Shown in pieces: positions 43,065 through 51,833 of a stretch of 64,000 nucleotides of DNA. A program made the position numbers and the translations under genes. The notes under the pieces were generated by a model, which was not told where the DNA came from, ran no database searches, and saw only the letters and a list, made by a program, of their open reading frames with translations. The stretch is from Janthinobacterium sp. PC23-8. GTDB lineage: Bacteria; Pseudomonadota; Gammaproteobacteria; Burkholderiales; Burkholderiaceae_D. Position 1 is the stretch's first letter. Each line of letters opens with the position of its first letter. The stretch spans positions 488,839 to 552,838 of the forward strand of contig NZ_NJGY01000002.1 of assembly GCF_002250505.1 (NCBI RefSeq), read 5' to 3'.

Positions 43065-44420
43065 TCAGGGCGCTATCGAAGCGTAGCCCAGGCGTTTCAG
43101 TTGCGCCGCCTGATAGGCGCCGATCGCGTCATTGAACAGGCAGCGTATCAGCGGGTCGTCAGTGATATCGGCCTGTTTCAGCTCGGCGAGGATGGCGGCA
43201 TCGAAATCGGCGTCGTTGATGCGCAGGTACATCGACGTGAGCGACTCGCCGAGCACCAGCGCCGCATGGCATTTCGCCAACGGCACATCCGTGGTCCAGG
43301 ACGGCGCCTCGTCCGTCTCCGGCACCAGATCGATCAGGTCGCCATCAAGGCGGTAATGCAGCACCGTGGCCGCGCCATCGTGGCCGTACAGCGACAATCG
43401 CCACAAACGCGGCTGCTGGAAATAGCTGTCCTCGAACAGTTCCATGTCGCGGTAGCGCGCCAGCAGGCCATGGCGGCAGAAATCGAGCACCAATGCCGCC
43501 TCAGCGTCGCTCAAGGCGGGAAAGCGGCGCGCGATGTCCGCCGTAGCCGGCGGCATCAAGCCAGGCCGGTAATCGAAGTCGAGATCCTGCGGCCCCACCG
43601 GGATCACCCACGGCAGCGGCTCGGCAGGGCTCACACCGTGCGCGCCGAGCAGCACCGACACCGAAGGATCGAGCCGCAGCACGGTTGCCTTTGGTACCGC
43701 CGCCGCCACCTCGCGCGCGAACTGGCGGTAAGTGACGGGAAACATCGCGTGGTTATACCAGGACCAGTGTTCCTGCACGAACTGGCAGGAGCTGGGCACG
43801 ATATAGCGGGGACGCAGCGTTTGCAGCTGTTCGATCCAGTCGTCGGGCAAGCTCAAGCGTGCAGGACCGGCCAGCCTCGGCGCGATCACCGCCACCTCGC
43901 GCATGGTCTGGAACGGCCACAGCACCATGTCCCACGGCCCCAGCGCGGCCAGCTGCGCCAGCGTGTCGGGGCCGATCCAGGAGTCGACCACGTTGAGCAC
44001 GTTCATGCCTGCGGCGCGCACCTGGAACAGCGTATCGACATCGTCGTCGAGCGCGCGGCGCGGTGTCACTTCGATCGTGCCCACCGTCACCGGCACATCG
44101 ACCTGCAGGCGCTCGACCTTGCCGAAGCCCAGCGCGCGTATCATCGCGAACAGCTCGTCGAAGATGCAGTACAGGTAGACCGGCGTGGCGCGGTCGAGAA
44201 AATGCAGGCTTTCCAAAGATAGGTGGTCGTCGTGGAAATGCGAGATAAAGACGGCGTCGAGGCGCAGCTGGCGCACCTGTGCATGGTCGAAGCGCACGTC
44301 GGGAAACGCGTGGCAGTTGCGGCTGAACGGGTTTTCGACGATGGGATCAAAAGCGATGATGGTATCGTCGCAGTCGAAGACATAGCCGGCATGCAGGATG
44401 CGGGAGATTTTCAGGGGCAT
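43065..44420 (-). CDS. MBL-fold metallohydrolase, UlaG-like, with extended C-terminus
   Basis: A 451-residue protein with a metallo-beta-lactamase fold. The metal motif is FISHFHDDHLSLES (HxHxDH), preceded by HAGYVFDCDDTIIAFDPI, as in UlaG-like lactonase/hydrolase members. The C-terminal ~200 residues are extra and not assignable to a known domain by eye. No substrate can be assigned; neighbours (msrA, hemB) give no clue. Confidence 0.78.
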   Translation of the reverse strand: MPLKISRILHAGYVFDCDDTIIAFDPIVENPFSRNCHAFPDVRFDHAQVRQLRLDAVFISHFHDDHLSLESLHFLDRATPVYLYCIFDELFAMIRALGFGKVERLQVDVPVTVGTIEVTPRRALDDDVDTLFQVRAAGMNVLNVVDSWIGPDTLAQLAALGPWDMVLWPFQTMREVAVIAPRLAGPARLSLPDDWIEQLQTLRPRYIVPSSCQFVQEHWSWYNHAMFPVTYRQFAREVAAAVPKATVLRLDPSVSVLLGAHGVSPAEPLPWVIPVGPQDLDFDYRPGLMPPATADIARRFPALSDAEAALVLDFCRHGLLARYRDMELFEDSYFQQPRLWRLSLYGHDGAATVLHYRLDGDLIDLVPETDEAPSWTTDVPLAKCHAALVLGESLTSMYLRINDADFDAAILAELKQADITDDPLIRCLFNDAIGAYQAAQLKRLGYASIAP

Positions 44421-44480
44421 AAAAGTATCTGAAAAGGCAGCGCGCCATGATAGCCGAGAATGGCGCGCGCCAGGTGCGGC

Positions 44481-45455
44481 TCAATACGGATTGTTCAGCA
44501 CATCCATCGCAAAATACGTGAAGATCATGTCTGCCCCCGCGCGCTTGATGGCGCCCAGGGTTTCCTGCACCACGCGGCGCTCGTCGATGGCGCCGGCTTG
44601 GGCGGCGAACTTGATCATCGCGTATTCGCCGCTGACCTGGTAGGCGCCGATCGGCAGGCGCGTCGCCTCGCGCAGCTCGCGGATAATGTCCAGGTAGGCC
44701 CCGGCCGGTTTGACCATCAGCGCGTCGGCGCCTTCGGCTTCATCGATCAGGGACTCGCGGATCGCTTCGCGGCGGTTCATCGGGTCCATCTGGTAGGTCT
44801 TGCGGTCGCCCTTGAGGGTGCTGCCGGCCGCATCGCGGAACGGGCCGTACAGGCCGGAGGCGAACTTGGTCGAGTAGGCCATCACCGGCGTGTCGTGAAA
44901 GCCTGCCGCATCGAGCGCGCTGCGGATCGCGGCCACCTGGCCGTCCATCGCGGCCGACGGGGCGATGATGTCGGCGCCAGCCTGCGCGGCGATCACTGCC
45001 TGCTTGCCCAGGTTCAGCACGGTGCTGTCATTATCGACCGTGTCGCCGTGCAGGATGCCGCAGTGGCCGTGGTCCGTATATTCGCAAAAGCAGGTGTCGG
45101 ACATGACCACCATCTCGGGCACGGCGTCCTTGATGATGCGCGACATGCGCGCCACCAGGCCGTCCGGATTCAGGGTGTCGCTGCCGTGGCTGTCCTTGTG
45201 GTGAGAAATGCCGAAGGTCATCACCGAACGCAGGCCGGCGCGCGCATAGCGCTCCACTTCCTGCGCCAGCTTCGCCTCGGGGATGCGGCGCACGCCGGGC
45301 ATGGACTTGATATCGACAAAATCGCTGGCGCCTTCGTCGACGAAGATCGGCAACACTAGGTCGCGCGGATGGATCTCGGTTTCGCGGAACAGTTCGCGCA
45401 ATTGCGGGTTGGCGCGCAAGCGGCGCATGCGCGAGAGAGGGAAAGTTGCTGGCAT
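44481..45455 (-). CDS. hemB: delta-aminolevulinic acid dehydratase (porphobilinogen synthase)
   Basis: A 324-residue heme-biosynthesis enzyme that joins two 5-aminolevulinates into porphobilinogen. The zinc-type cysteine cluster is [14 protein letters not shown], and the two active-site lysines are in MAYSTKFAS and [12 protein letters not shown]. The N-terminus [22 protein letters not shown] is typical for betaproteobacteria. Length is normal (~324-337). Confidence 0.97.
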   Translation of the reverse strand: MPATFPLSRMRRLRANPQLRELFRETEIHPRDLVLPIFVDEGASDFVDIKSMPGVRRIPEAKLAQEVERYARAGLRSVMTFGISHHKDSHGSDTLNPDGLVARMSRIIKDAVPEMVVMSDTCFCEYTDHGHCGILHGDTVDNDSTVLNLGKQAVIAAQAGADIIAPSAAMDGQVAAIRSALDAAGFHDTPVMAYSTKFASGLYGPFRDAAGSTLKGDRKTYQMDPMNRREAIRESLIDEAEGADALMVKPAGAYLDIIRELREATRLPIGAYQVSGEYAMIKFAAQAGAIDERRVVQETLGAIKRAGADMIFTYFAMDVLNNPY

Positions 45456-45545
45456 GGGGTGACTGGCTTCCAGGTTAAAGACCCGGCAAGTATACGCCGA
45501 TCACGCCGGCTTCGCCGGACGCGGCCTCAAAAAACCGCACTTGCC

Positions 45546-46490
45546 TCAAGAAACGGCGGCAGGGCGCGGCGCAGGCACGCCGGCCGCACCCTCGGCGTGC
45601 ACGCTGCGCAGGGTCGACAACTGCCAGCGCATGGCGCTCGCCAACTGCACCAGCATGGCGCCGCGGCGGCGCGCATCGGCGCGTTTTTTCGACGGCACCT
45701 CGGCCAGATCGGGTTCCTGGCACGGCGCGCACGGCAGCCGGTAATTGCCGTCGCTGCCAGGCAGCGCATGCAGCTCTTCCCAGGCCAGGTCGTAGTCGGA
45801 CGAGATCTGCCGGCGCCGGCGCCCGTTCAGGGCGATGCGGTTGGCGTTGCTGACCAGTTCGAGCTGGCGGCAGCCGTAATAGTCGCCCAGGTCGCGCAGC
45901 AGCGCCACCAGCAGGTTCTTCGGACGGCAGCCGTGCAAGGCCCGCGTGGCCTCGCGTACGGCCTGCGCGCCGGCGCTCGATCGCAGGCCTTGCAGCGCGC
46001 CCAGTTGCACGCTGGCGCCGGCACGGTGCGGGCGGAACAGGAAGCTGGCCAGGTACAGCGGTTCGCCGTCGCGCGTCAGGCGCAAGCACAGCTCCCCTTC
46101 GCGATAGCTTTCGTGGATGGCGGTCAGCTGCACCCGGTACAAGGCGCCGTCGCGCCCTTCCACGCTGGCCAGCACCAGCGCGCGGCGCGCGGCGTATTCC
46201 ACCAGCGGACGCGCGCCGACCTGCCACATGAAGCGGTAATGGCCCTTCAGCAGCGTGACCCGCGCCGCGCAGCCGGTGCCACGCTGGGCGTAAGGCCGGT
46301 AGATCTTGTACAGCAGGCAGGGATGTTCCTGCGACAGCGCGGCCATGCCGGGCGTGTCGGCAATAAAGGCTTGCCAGCGCGCCCGCTGACGCGGAAACAC
46401 CAGTGCGCCCAGCAAGGCTTTGAGTTGATGGCCTTCCCGGTCAACAGCGGGAGGCGCCTGCGGCGTCAGGCCAGCGATAAAAGAGGTCAT
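45546..46490 (-). CDS. VirK/YbjX family (DUF535) protein
   Basis: A 314-residue protein of the DUF535 (VirK/YbjX) family. Typical segments are HPCLLYKIYRPYAQRG, HYRFMWQVGA, ELCLRLTRDGEPLYLASFLF, GLRSSAGAQAVREATRALHGCRPKNLL and a C-terminal PSKKRADARRRG. Enterobacterial members affect envelope properties and resistance to host peptides; the molecular function is unknown. It is a single-gene unit in front of the two-component operon. Confidence 0.82.
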   Translation of the reverse strand: MTSFIAGLTPQAPPAVDREGHQLKALLGALVFPRQRARWQAFIADTPGMAALSQEHPCLLYKIYRPYAQRGTGCAARVTLLKGHYRFMWQVGARPLVEYAARRALVLASVEGRDGALYRVQLTAIHESYREGELCLRLTRDGEPLYLASFLFRPHRAGASVQLGALQGLRSSAGAQAVREATRALHGCRPKNLLVALLRDLGDYYGCRQLELVSNANRIALNGRRRRQISSDYDLAWEELHALPGSDGNYRLPCAPCQEPDLAEVPSKKRADARRRGAMLVQLASAMRWQLSTLRSVHAEGAAGVPAPRPAAVS

Positions 46491-46649
46491 GGAAACAGTT
46501 CTTCGGCGCTCGTGTGTCGATGCGCGGCCAAGGCCGCGAGCAGCCCGGGACAGGCGGCCGCACGGACGTGCGGCCGCTCCGCGACGGGTAGCACGGATGA
46601 TAGGCGAAGCGAAAAGCGAGGGGGGTTACAAATTGGTAATGTCAGCGAT

Positions 46650-47993
46650 TCAGTGATTGAGCCGCAACCGCACGCACAGGCCGGGCGCCGCATCCTCGAC
46701 CTCCAGGCTGCCGCCGTGCAGCGCCGCGATCGCCGCGACAATCGACAGGCCGAGCCCGTTGCCGGGCAGATGCCGGCTTTTGTCGAGGCGATAAAAGCGC
46801 TGCGTCAGCTTCGGCAATTCGCTGGCCGGCACGCCGGGGCCGTTGTCGGACACGGCCAGCCAGGCGCCGGCCATGTCCTGCCCGCACGACACTTCCACCG
46901 TGCTGCCCTGCCCCGCATACTTGATGGCGTTGTCGACCAGGCTGGCCAGCGCGCTGCCCAGCAGGTTGCGGTCACCGCGCGCCGGCAGGTCCGGGCCATG
47001 CATCTGCACCAGCAGCACGCCCTGTTCGTCGGCCGTCGCCTCGTACATTTCCACGATATCGGCGCCGATCTGCTGCAGGTCGATATCGCTGAAATATTCG
47101 GGCCGCATGCCCGATTCGGCCGCCGCAATCTGCAGCAGCTTGTCGAACACGCGCGTCAGGTCGTCGATATCGGCAATCGCCGATTGCGCCGCGCTCTCGT
47201 AGGCCGCCACCGTCTGCTGCTGGCGCAGCGCGCCATCGAGCTTGTTGCGCACACGCCCCAGAGGCGTGCGCAAATCGTGGGCAATCGCGTTCGAGACGTG
47301 GCGCACGCCGTCCATCAGGTGCTCGATGCGATCGAGCATGCGGTTGATGTCCCGACTGAGCTTGCCGAATTCGTCGTCGCTGGCCACCGGGATGCGCTGC
47401 GACAGGTCGCCCGCCTCGATCTCGGCTGCGGTGCGGCGGATCTGGCCGATGCGCGCCTCGAGCTGGCGCCGGAACAGCCACGCGCCGGCCACCATCAACA
47501 CGATGGCCACCCCGCCGCCATAGGCGATCGAGCGCAGTACCAGGGTGCGGATGGAATCGCTTTCCAGCATGGCGCGCCCCACGTACAGGCGCGAGCCGTC
47601 GCTCAGGTCACGAATCATCAGCCGCGCCGGCACCACGCGGCCTTCGCGCGTGACATTCACGTGCAGCAGCTTGCCGGCCGGGCTGTCGGCCACCGGCCAG
47701 CTTGACAGATTGCCCGAAATGCGGCGGCCGTCGGCACCGAGCAGCAAAAAGATCTCGCTGTCGCTGTCGGTGCGGTCGGTCAGCAAATGGGCGATTTCGG
47801 CCGACGTCCTGCTGCTGTCTTCGGGAAGATACATCGCCGCCAGGCGGGCGGACAGCACCACCAATTTGCGGTCCACGCTGCGATCGAGCACGCCGATGGT
47901 GCCGAAATAGAACACGCCGCAGACGATGGCGATGGAAATGGCCAGCAGCAGGCCGTAACCCAGCGCCAGGCGCGCCGCGATCGACTTAGGCAT
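46650..47993 (-). CDS. two-component sensor histidine kinase
   Basis: A 447-residue membrane kinase with two helices (about 11-31 and 170-195) flanking a periplasmic sensor of about 140 residues. A HAMP domain (EIEAGDLSQRIPVASDDEFGKLSR) follows. The phospho-acceptor His lies in VSNAIAHDLRTPLGRVRN. The ATP-binding domain has LVDNAIKYAG, VSDNGPGVP and GNGLGLSIVAAIAALHGG. It overlaps its response regulator gene by 8 bases. The group resembles QseC/CusS-type kinases; the signal is unknown. Confidence 0.92.
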   Translation of the reverse strand: MPKSIAARLALGYGLLLAISIAIVCGVFYFGTIGVLDRSVDRKLVVLSARLAAMYLPEDSSRTSAEIAHLLTDRTDSDSEIFLLLGADGRRISGNLSSWPVADSPAGKLLHVNVTREGRVVPARLMIRDLSDGSRLYVGRAMLESDSIRTLVLRSIAYGGGVAIVLMVAGAWLFRRQLEARIGQIRRTAAEIEAGDLSQRIPVASDDEFGKLSRDINRMLDRIEHLMDGVRHVSNAIAHDLRTPLGRVRNKLDGALRQQQTVAAYESAAQSAIADIDDLTRVFDKLLQIAAAESGMRPEYFSDIDLQQIGADIVEMYEATADEQGVLLVQMHGPDLPARGDRNLLGSALASLVDNAIKYAGQGSTVEVSCGQDMAGAWLAVSDNGPGVPASELPKLTQRFYRLDKSRHLPGNGLGLSIVAAIAALHGGSLEVEDAAPGLCVRLRLNH

Positions 47994-48681
47994 GCGTGCC
48001 GCTTTCCAGCACGCCCAGGGTGTAGCCGACGCCGCGCACGGTGTGGATCAGCGCCGGCGAGAATTCCTTGTCGATCTTGGTGCGCAGACGGCTGACCTGC
48101 ACGTCGATCACATTGGTTTGCGGGTCGAAATGATAATCCCACACCGCTTCGAGCAGCATGGCACGCGTGACAGACTGGCCCTGGTGCCGCATCAGGTATT
48201 CGAGCAGGCGGAACTCGCGCGGCTGCAGCGCGATCTGGCGGCTGGCGCGCGTCACGCGCATGGTGCGCATGTCGAGCACCAGGTCGGCTACCTGCAATTG
48301 GGTGGCATCGGGCAGCGGCGCGGCGCGGCGCAGCAGCGCTTCGATGCGGGCCAGCAGCTCGTCGATGGCGAACGGCTTGGACAAATAGTCGTCGCCGCCG
48401 CTGCGCAGCCCGCGCACGCGCTCGTCGACGCTGGACAAGGCCGACAGCACCAGCACCGGCGTATTGCGGCCCATGCCGCGCAGGCGCGCGACAATCGCCA
48501 GGCCGTCGATCTCGCCCGGCAGCAAGCGGTCGAGCACCAGCGCATCCCACTGCTCGCCGCAGGCCAGGCGCATGCCGTCAACGCCATTGTCGCAGGCCGT
48601 CACGTCATGGCCGGCGTCGCGCAGGCCGGCGCAGATATAGCGGGAAGTATCGGCTTCGTCTTCGATGACCAGGCAGCGCAC
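47986..48681 (-). CDS. OmpR-family response regulator
   Basis: A 231-residue regulator. The receiver domain has acidic residues in LVIEDEADTSRY, the phospho-Asp in ALVLDRLLPG and Lys in DDYLSKPF. The C-terminal winged helix is REFRLLEYLMRHQGQSVTRAMLLEAVW with NVIDVQVSRLRTKID. The start is a GTG at 48681 with AAGGA upstream. It is cotranscribed with the kinase gene and divergent from the DUF481 gene, which may be one of its targets (inference). Confidence 0.93.
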   Translation of the reverse strand: MRCLVIEDEADTSRYICAGLRDAGHDVTACDNGVDGMRLACGEQWDALVLDRLLPGEIDGLAIVARLRGMGRNTPVLVLSALSSVDERVRGLRSGGDDYLSKPFAIDELLARIEALLRRAAPLPDATQLQVADLVLDMRTMRVTRASRQIALQPREFRLLEYLMRHQGQSVTRAMLLEAVWDYHFDPQTNVIDVQVSRLRTKIDKEFSPALIHTVRGVGYTLGVLESGTHA

Positions 48682-48881
48682 GGTGGTTCCTTATGAATCG
48701 GTGGAAATATGCGCAGCATACGCCAGGCGCGCCGCGCTTGCCAGCCCCAGGCTGGCAAATGGGACAATCATCCTGCCCCGCGTGCGCAGCGCGGGCGATT
48801 GCAGGCTCAGGTACAATATGCGCTCGACCTCGATGGGCCGCGCCCGCGCAGGTGCGCCCGCTACAAACCAAGCACACAGCC

Positions 48882-49658
48882 ATGAAATCCATTACTACTC
48901 TCGCACTGGCGCTGGCTTTGGCCATTGCGCATGCCGGCGCCATCGCCAAAGACACCAAGCAAAGCCTGCTGTTCGACGAAATTCCCATTGGCAGCTGGAG
49001 CACCTCGGCCGAACTGGGCGCCATCACCACCTCGGGCAATACGGCCGGCACCTCGGTCACCGGCAAGATCGACGCGCGCCAGGAACTCGACGACTGGAGC
49101 AACCAGTACATCTTCAGCGGCTATTTCAAGGAAGACAAGAATGTCGACAGCGAGGGCCACCGCTACCGCGAGCGCTCGGCCGAACGCTTTTCCGCTTCGG
49201 GCAAGGCCGCCTACAAGCTGATGTCCGACAATGAAAAACTGTTCGTGCTGGCCTCACACGTCAACGACCGCTTCGGCGCCTATACCAAATATTCGACCCT
49301 GGCCGTCGGTCATGGCTCGCGCTGGTACCAGTCCGACGACAAGAGCGTCGATGTGGAAATCGGTCCGGGCTACTTCAACGGCACCAACGACGAGGGCGTG
49401 TCCGAACACGGCCTGACCATCCGTGGCGCGGCCGCCATGAAATGGAAAGTGAGCCAGTCGTCGATATTCACGCAAACGGTCAGCGTGGAGCGCGGCACCT
49501 CGAACACCCACTCGATCGCCGAATCGGCGCTCAGCGCCAAGATCAACGGCACCATGCAGATGAAAGCCGCCTTCAGCGCCCGCAACGACACGCATGTGCC
49601 GGATGACAAGAAAAATACCGATACGCAGACGTCGCTGACGCTGGTGTATTCGTTCTGA
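48882..49658 (+). CDS. DUF481 family outer-membrane beta-barrel protein
   Basis: A 258-residue exported protein with a signal peptide ending GAIAK and a DUF481 barrel: GSWSTSAELGAITTSGNTAGTSVTGKIDARQELDDW opening strands, alternating hydrophobic residues throughout, and the outer-membrane terminal LTLVYSF. The start at 48882 (MKSITTLALAL) gives the signal peptide; the frame is open further upstream but without a signal sequence. The function of the family is not established. It is followed after 13 bases by the lipoprotein hydrolase gene, likely as an operon. Confidence 0.85.
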   Translation: MKSITTLALALALAIAHAGAIAKDTKQSLLFDEIPIGSWSTSAELGAITTSGNTAGTSVTGKIDARQELDDWSNQYIFSGYFKEDKNVDSEGHRYRERSAERFSASGKAAYKLMSDNEKLFVLASHVNDRFGAYTKYSTLAVGHGSRWYQSDDKSVDVEIGPGYFNGTNDEGVSEHGLTIRGAAAMKWKVSQSSIFTQTVSVERGTSNTHSIAESALSAKINGTMQMKAAFSARNDTHVPDDKKNTDTQTSLTLVYSF

Positions 49659-49671
49659 CGCGCCCCCGCCC

Positions 49672-51549
49672 ATGCTTGCGCGCCGCCTTCCGGCCGGCCT
49701 GCTGCTGTGCGCCACCGTGCTGTTCGGTGGTTGCGCCGCCGTCACCGTCTCCGACATTTCGCCGGCCGAGTACCTGCGGCAGCGGCGCGGCGACATCCTG
49801 ACCACGGGCAAGCTGAGCGCGGCGTCGAATGAAGTGCTGCGCGTTATCGGCGGCGACATCGCCGCCTGCACCAGCAACGTCGGCAACTGCCGCGCCGACC
49901 TGGCTCGCTCCACTCTGCTGAGCGACGAACAGCGCCTGGCGACCCTGTCCGAGCTGTGGCTCGATAGCGCCTTGCAGGAAGAAAAACAGGCCGGCGACAA
50001 CAGCGCCAGCGTGCTGGCGGCCTGGCTGGAATCGGCCCGCCACGCCTATGCCTACCTGTTCTACACCGCGCGCACGCCGGGCCAGCGCGCCTTCGAAGAG
50101 CGCCAGACGCAAATCCGCGACTATTACAACTACGCCGTGCAAAAAGCCGTCGTCAACCTGTTCCGACACCACCGCGATTACCGGCCCGACGGCAACACGG
50201 TGCTGGTGGCCGGCTGGCGCATCGACAGCGAACTTTCCGCGCTGCACCTGTCGCAGGACGGCGCCCTGCCCGAAGAACTGCTGCCGGCCACCTCGCTGGC
50301 GTTTTCTGGCGTGCGCAATGTGTACCGGCGCGACGGCTTTGGCGCCGATCTGGTGGCCGTCATGCCCAAGCCGGCGGCGTCAAAAGACGATGCGGCACCG
50401 TACCGGGAAACGCGCTTCCCGGTCGTGACGGCGCTGATCCGATTCAAAGGCAACAGCCTCGATGAAGTGCTGTCGACGCACGATCTGATGCTGCTGCTGG
50501 CCGACCCGACCCGCAGCGCCAGCATTGGCATGGCCGGCCAGGAACTGCCGGTGGCGGCCAACTTCACGGCCGGCTATGGCCTGTGGCTGGCACGCTCGGG
50601 TTTCGGCCTGCAGGCGCTGCGCACCCTGTTCGGCAGGCCCGAAGGCATCGCGCGCCCGCAGGTGCACCTGATGCAGCCCTACGACCCCTCCAAGCGCACC
50701 ATCGTCATGCTGCACGGCCTGGCGAGCAGCCCGGAAGCGTGGATCAACGTGGCCAACGAGCTGATGGGCGACGAGCTGCTGCGCCGGCGCTACCAGATCT
50801 GGCAGGTGTACTATCCGAGCAATGCCCCGCTGGCGGTGAATAACGCCGCCATCCGCCAGGCGGTGGACGCCACCTTGGCCCATTTCGATCCGCAGGGCCG
50901 CGCGCCGGCCTCGAACCAGATGGTACTGATCGGCCACAGCATGGGCGGCGTGCTGGCGCGTCTGATGGTCTCCGACGCCAGGGACACCCTGCTCGACGCC
51001 ATCGCCGAGCAATATCAGCTCAAGGGCAAGAAGGCGGAAACAGTGCGCGCGGGCCTGGCGCCCTACCTGAATTTTTCGGCCATGCCGCAGGTGAACCGTG
51101 CCATCTTCATCGCCGCGCCGCACCGAGGCACCTCGTTTGCCAACTACAAGGTGGCGCGCTGGCTCGCCAACCTGGTGACCTTGCCGATCACCATGCTCGA
51201 TCAGCTATCCGACGCCGCCGGCAGCCTGGCGCAGCTCAACACGATTGACGCTGCGGGCGACAGCACGCCCGTGCGCATCCCCAACAGCATCGATAACCTC
51301 AGCGACAAGGACCCGTTCGTGCAGATGGTGGCCGAGCTGCCCATCAGCCCGAAAGTGCGCTACTACTCGATCATGGGCAACGACACGCCGGCGCTGCCGC
51401 TGGCGCAATCGAACGACGGCGTGGTGCCTTACGCCAGCGCCCACCTTGACGGCGCGCAGTCGGAAAAGGTGTTTCCATCCTGGCATAGCGTGCAGGAGAA
51501 CCCGCAGGCGATACTGGAGATACGGCGGATTTTGCGGTTGGCCGATTAG
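49672..51549 (+). CDS. lipoprotein with alpha/beta hydrolase domain
   Basis: A 625-residue exported protein. The lipobox LFGGC is at residues 17-21, so it is a membrane lipoprotein. A helical N-terminal region of about 300 residues is not recognised. The C-terminal alpha/beta hydrolase has the oxyanion segment TIVMLHGLASSPEAW, the nucleophile elbow LIGHSMGGVLAR and a terminal His in FPSWHSVQENP. It could be a periplasmic or surface esterase/lipase. The 284 bases after it, up to the receptor stop, hold nothing I can identify. Confidence 0.83.
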   Translation: MLARRLPAGLLLCATVLFGGCAAVTVSDISPAEYLRQRRGDILTTGKLSAASNEVLRVIGGDIAACTSNVGNCRADLARSTLLSDEQRLATLSELWLDSALQEEKQAGDNSASVLAAWLESARHAYAYLFYTARTPGQRAFEERQTQIRDYYNYAVQKAVVNLFRHHRDYRPDGNTVLVAGWRIDSELSALHLSQDGALPEELLPATSLAFSGVRNVYRRDGFGADLVAVMPKPAASKDDAAPYRETRFPVVTALIRFKGNSLDEVLSTHDLMLLLADPTRSASIGMAGQELPVAANFTAGYGLWLARSGFGLQALRTLFGRPEGIARPQVHLMQPYDPSKRTIVMLHGLASSPEAWINVANELMGDELLRRRYQIWQVYYPSNAPLAVNNAAIRQAVDATLAHFDPQGRAPASNQMVLIGHSMGGVLARLMVSDARDTLLDAIAEQYQLKGKKAETVRAGLAPYLNFSAMPQVNRAIFIAAPHRGTSFANYKVARWLANLVTLPITMLDQLSDAAGSLAQLNTIDAAGDSTPVRIPNSIDNLSDKDPFVQMVAELPISPKVRYYSIMGNDTPALPLAQSNDGVVPYASAHLDGAQSEKVFPSWHSVQENPQAILEIRRILRLAD

Positions 51550-51833
51550 ACTCCGTACTCGACAATCTCGCAACGGAAAACCCAATTATTGATACCCTCG
51601 CTGCGGGCGGCTCGGTCGGATAAAGGACCGTATGCTGGCCTGCCAGGATCCACGCTGCTGCGCCAAGGAGTGCGCCAGAGGTGCACGATAGGTGGTGGCC
51701 TGCCATCGCAACGCACCGCGATATGGGCAGACTGCTGGTCAAATCCGGCAAGGTTTGGCGGCGATTATGCGACAGCGTTCAAGCCAGCGGCCAGCGCGGC
51801 AGGACCTGGCGCAAGGAGCGGCGCCGCAGCACG

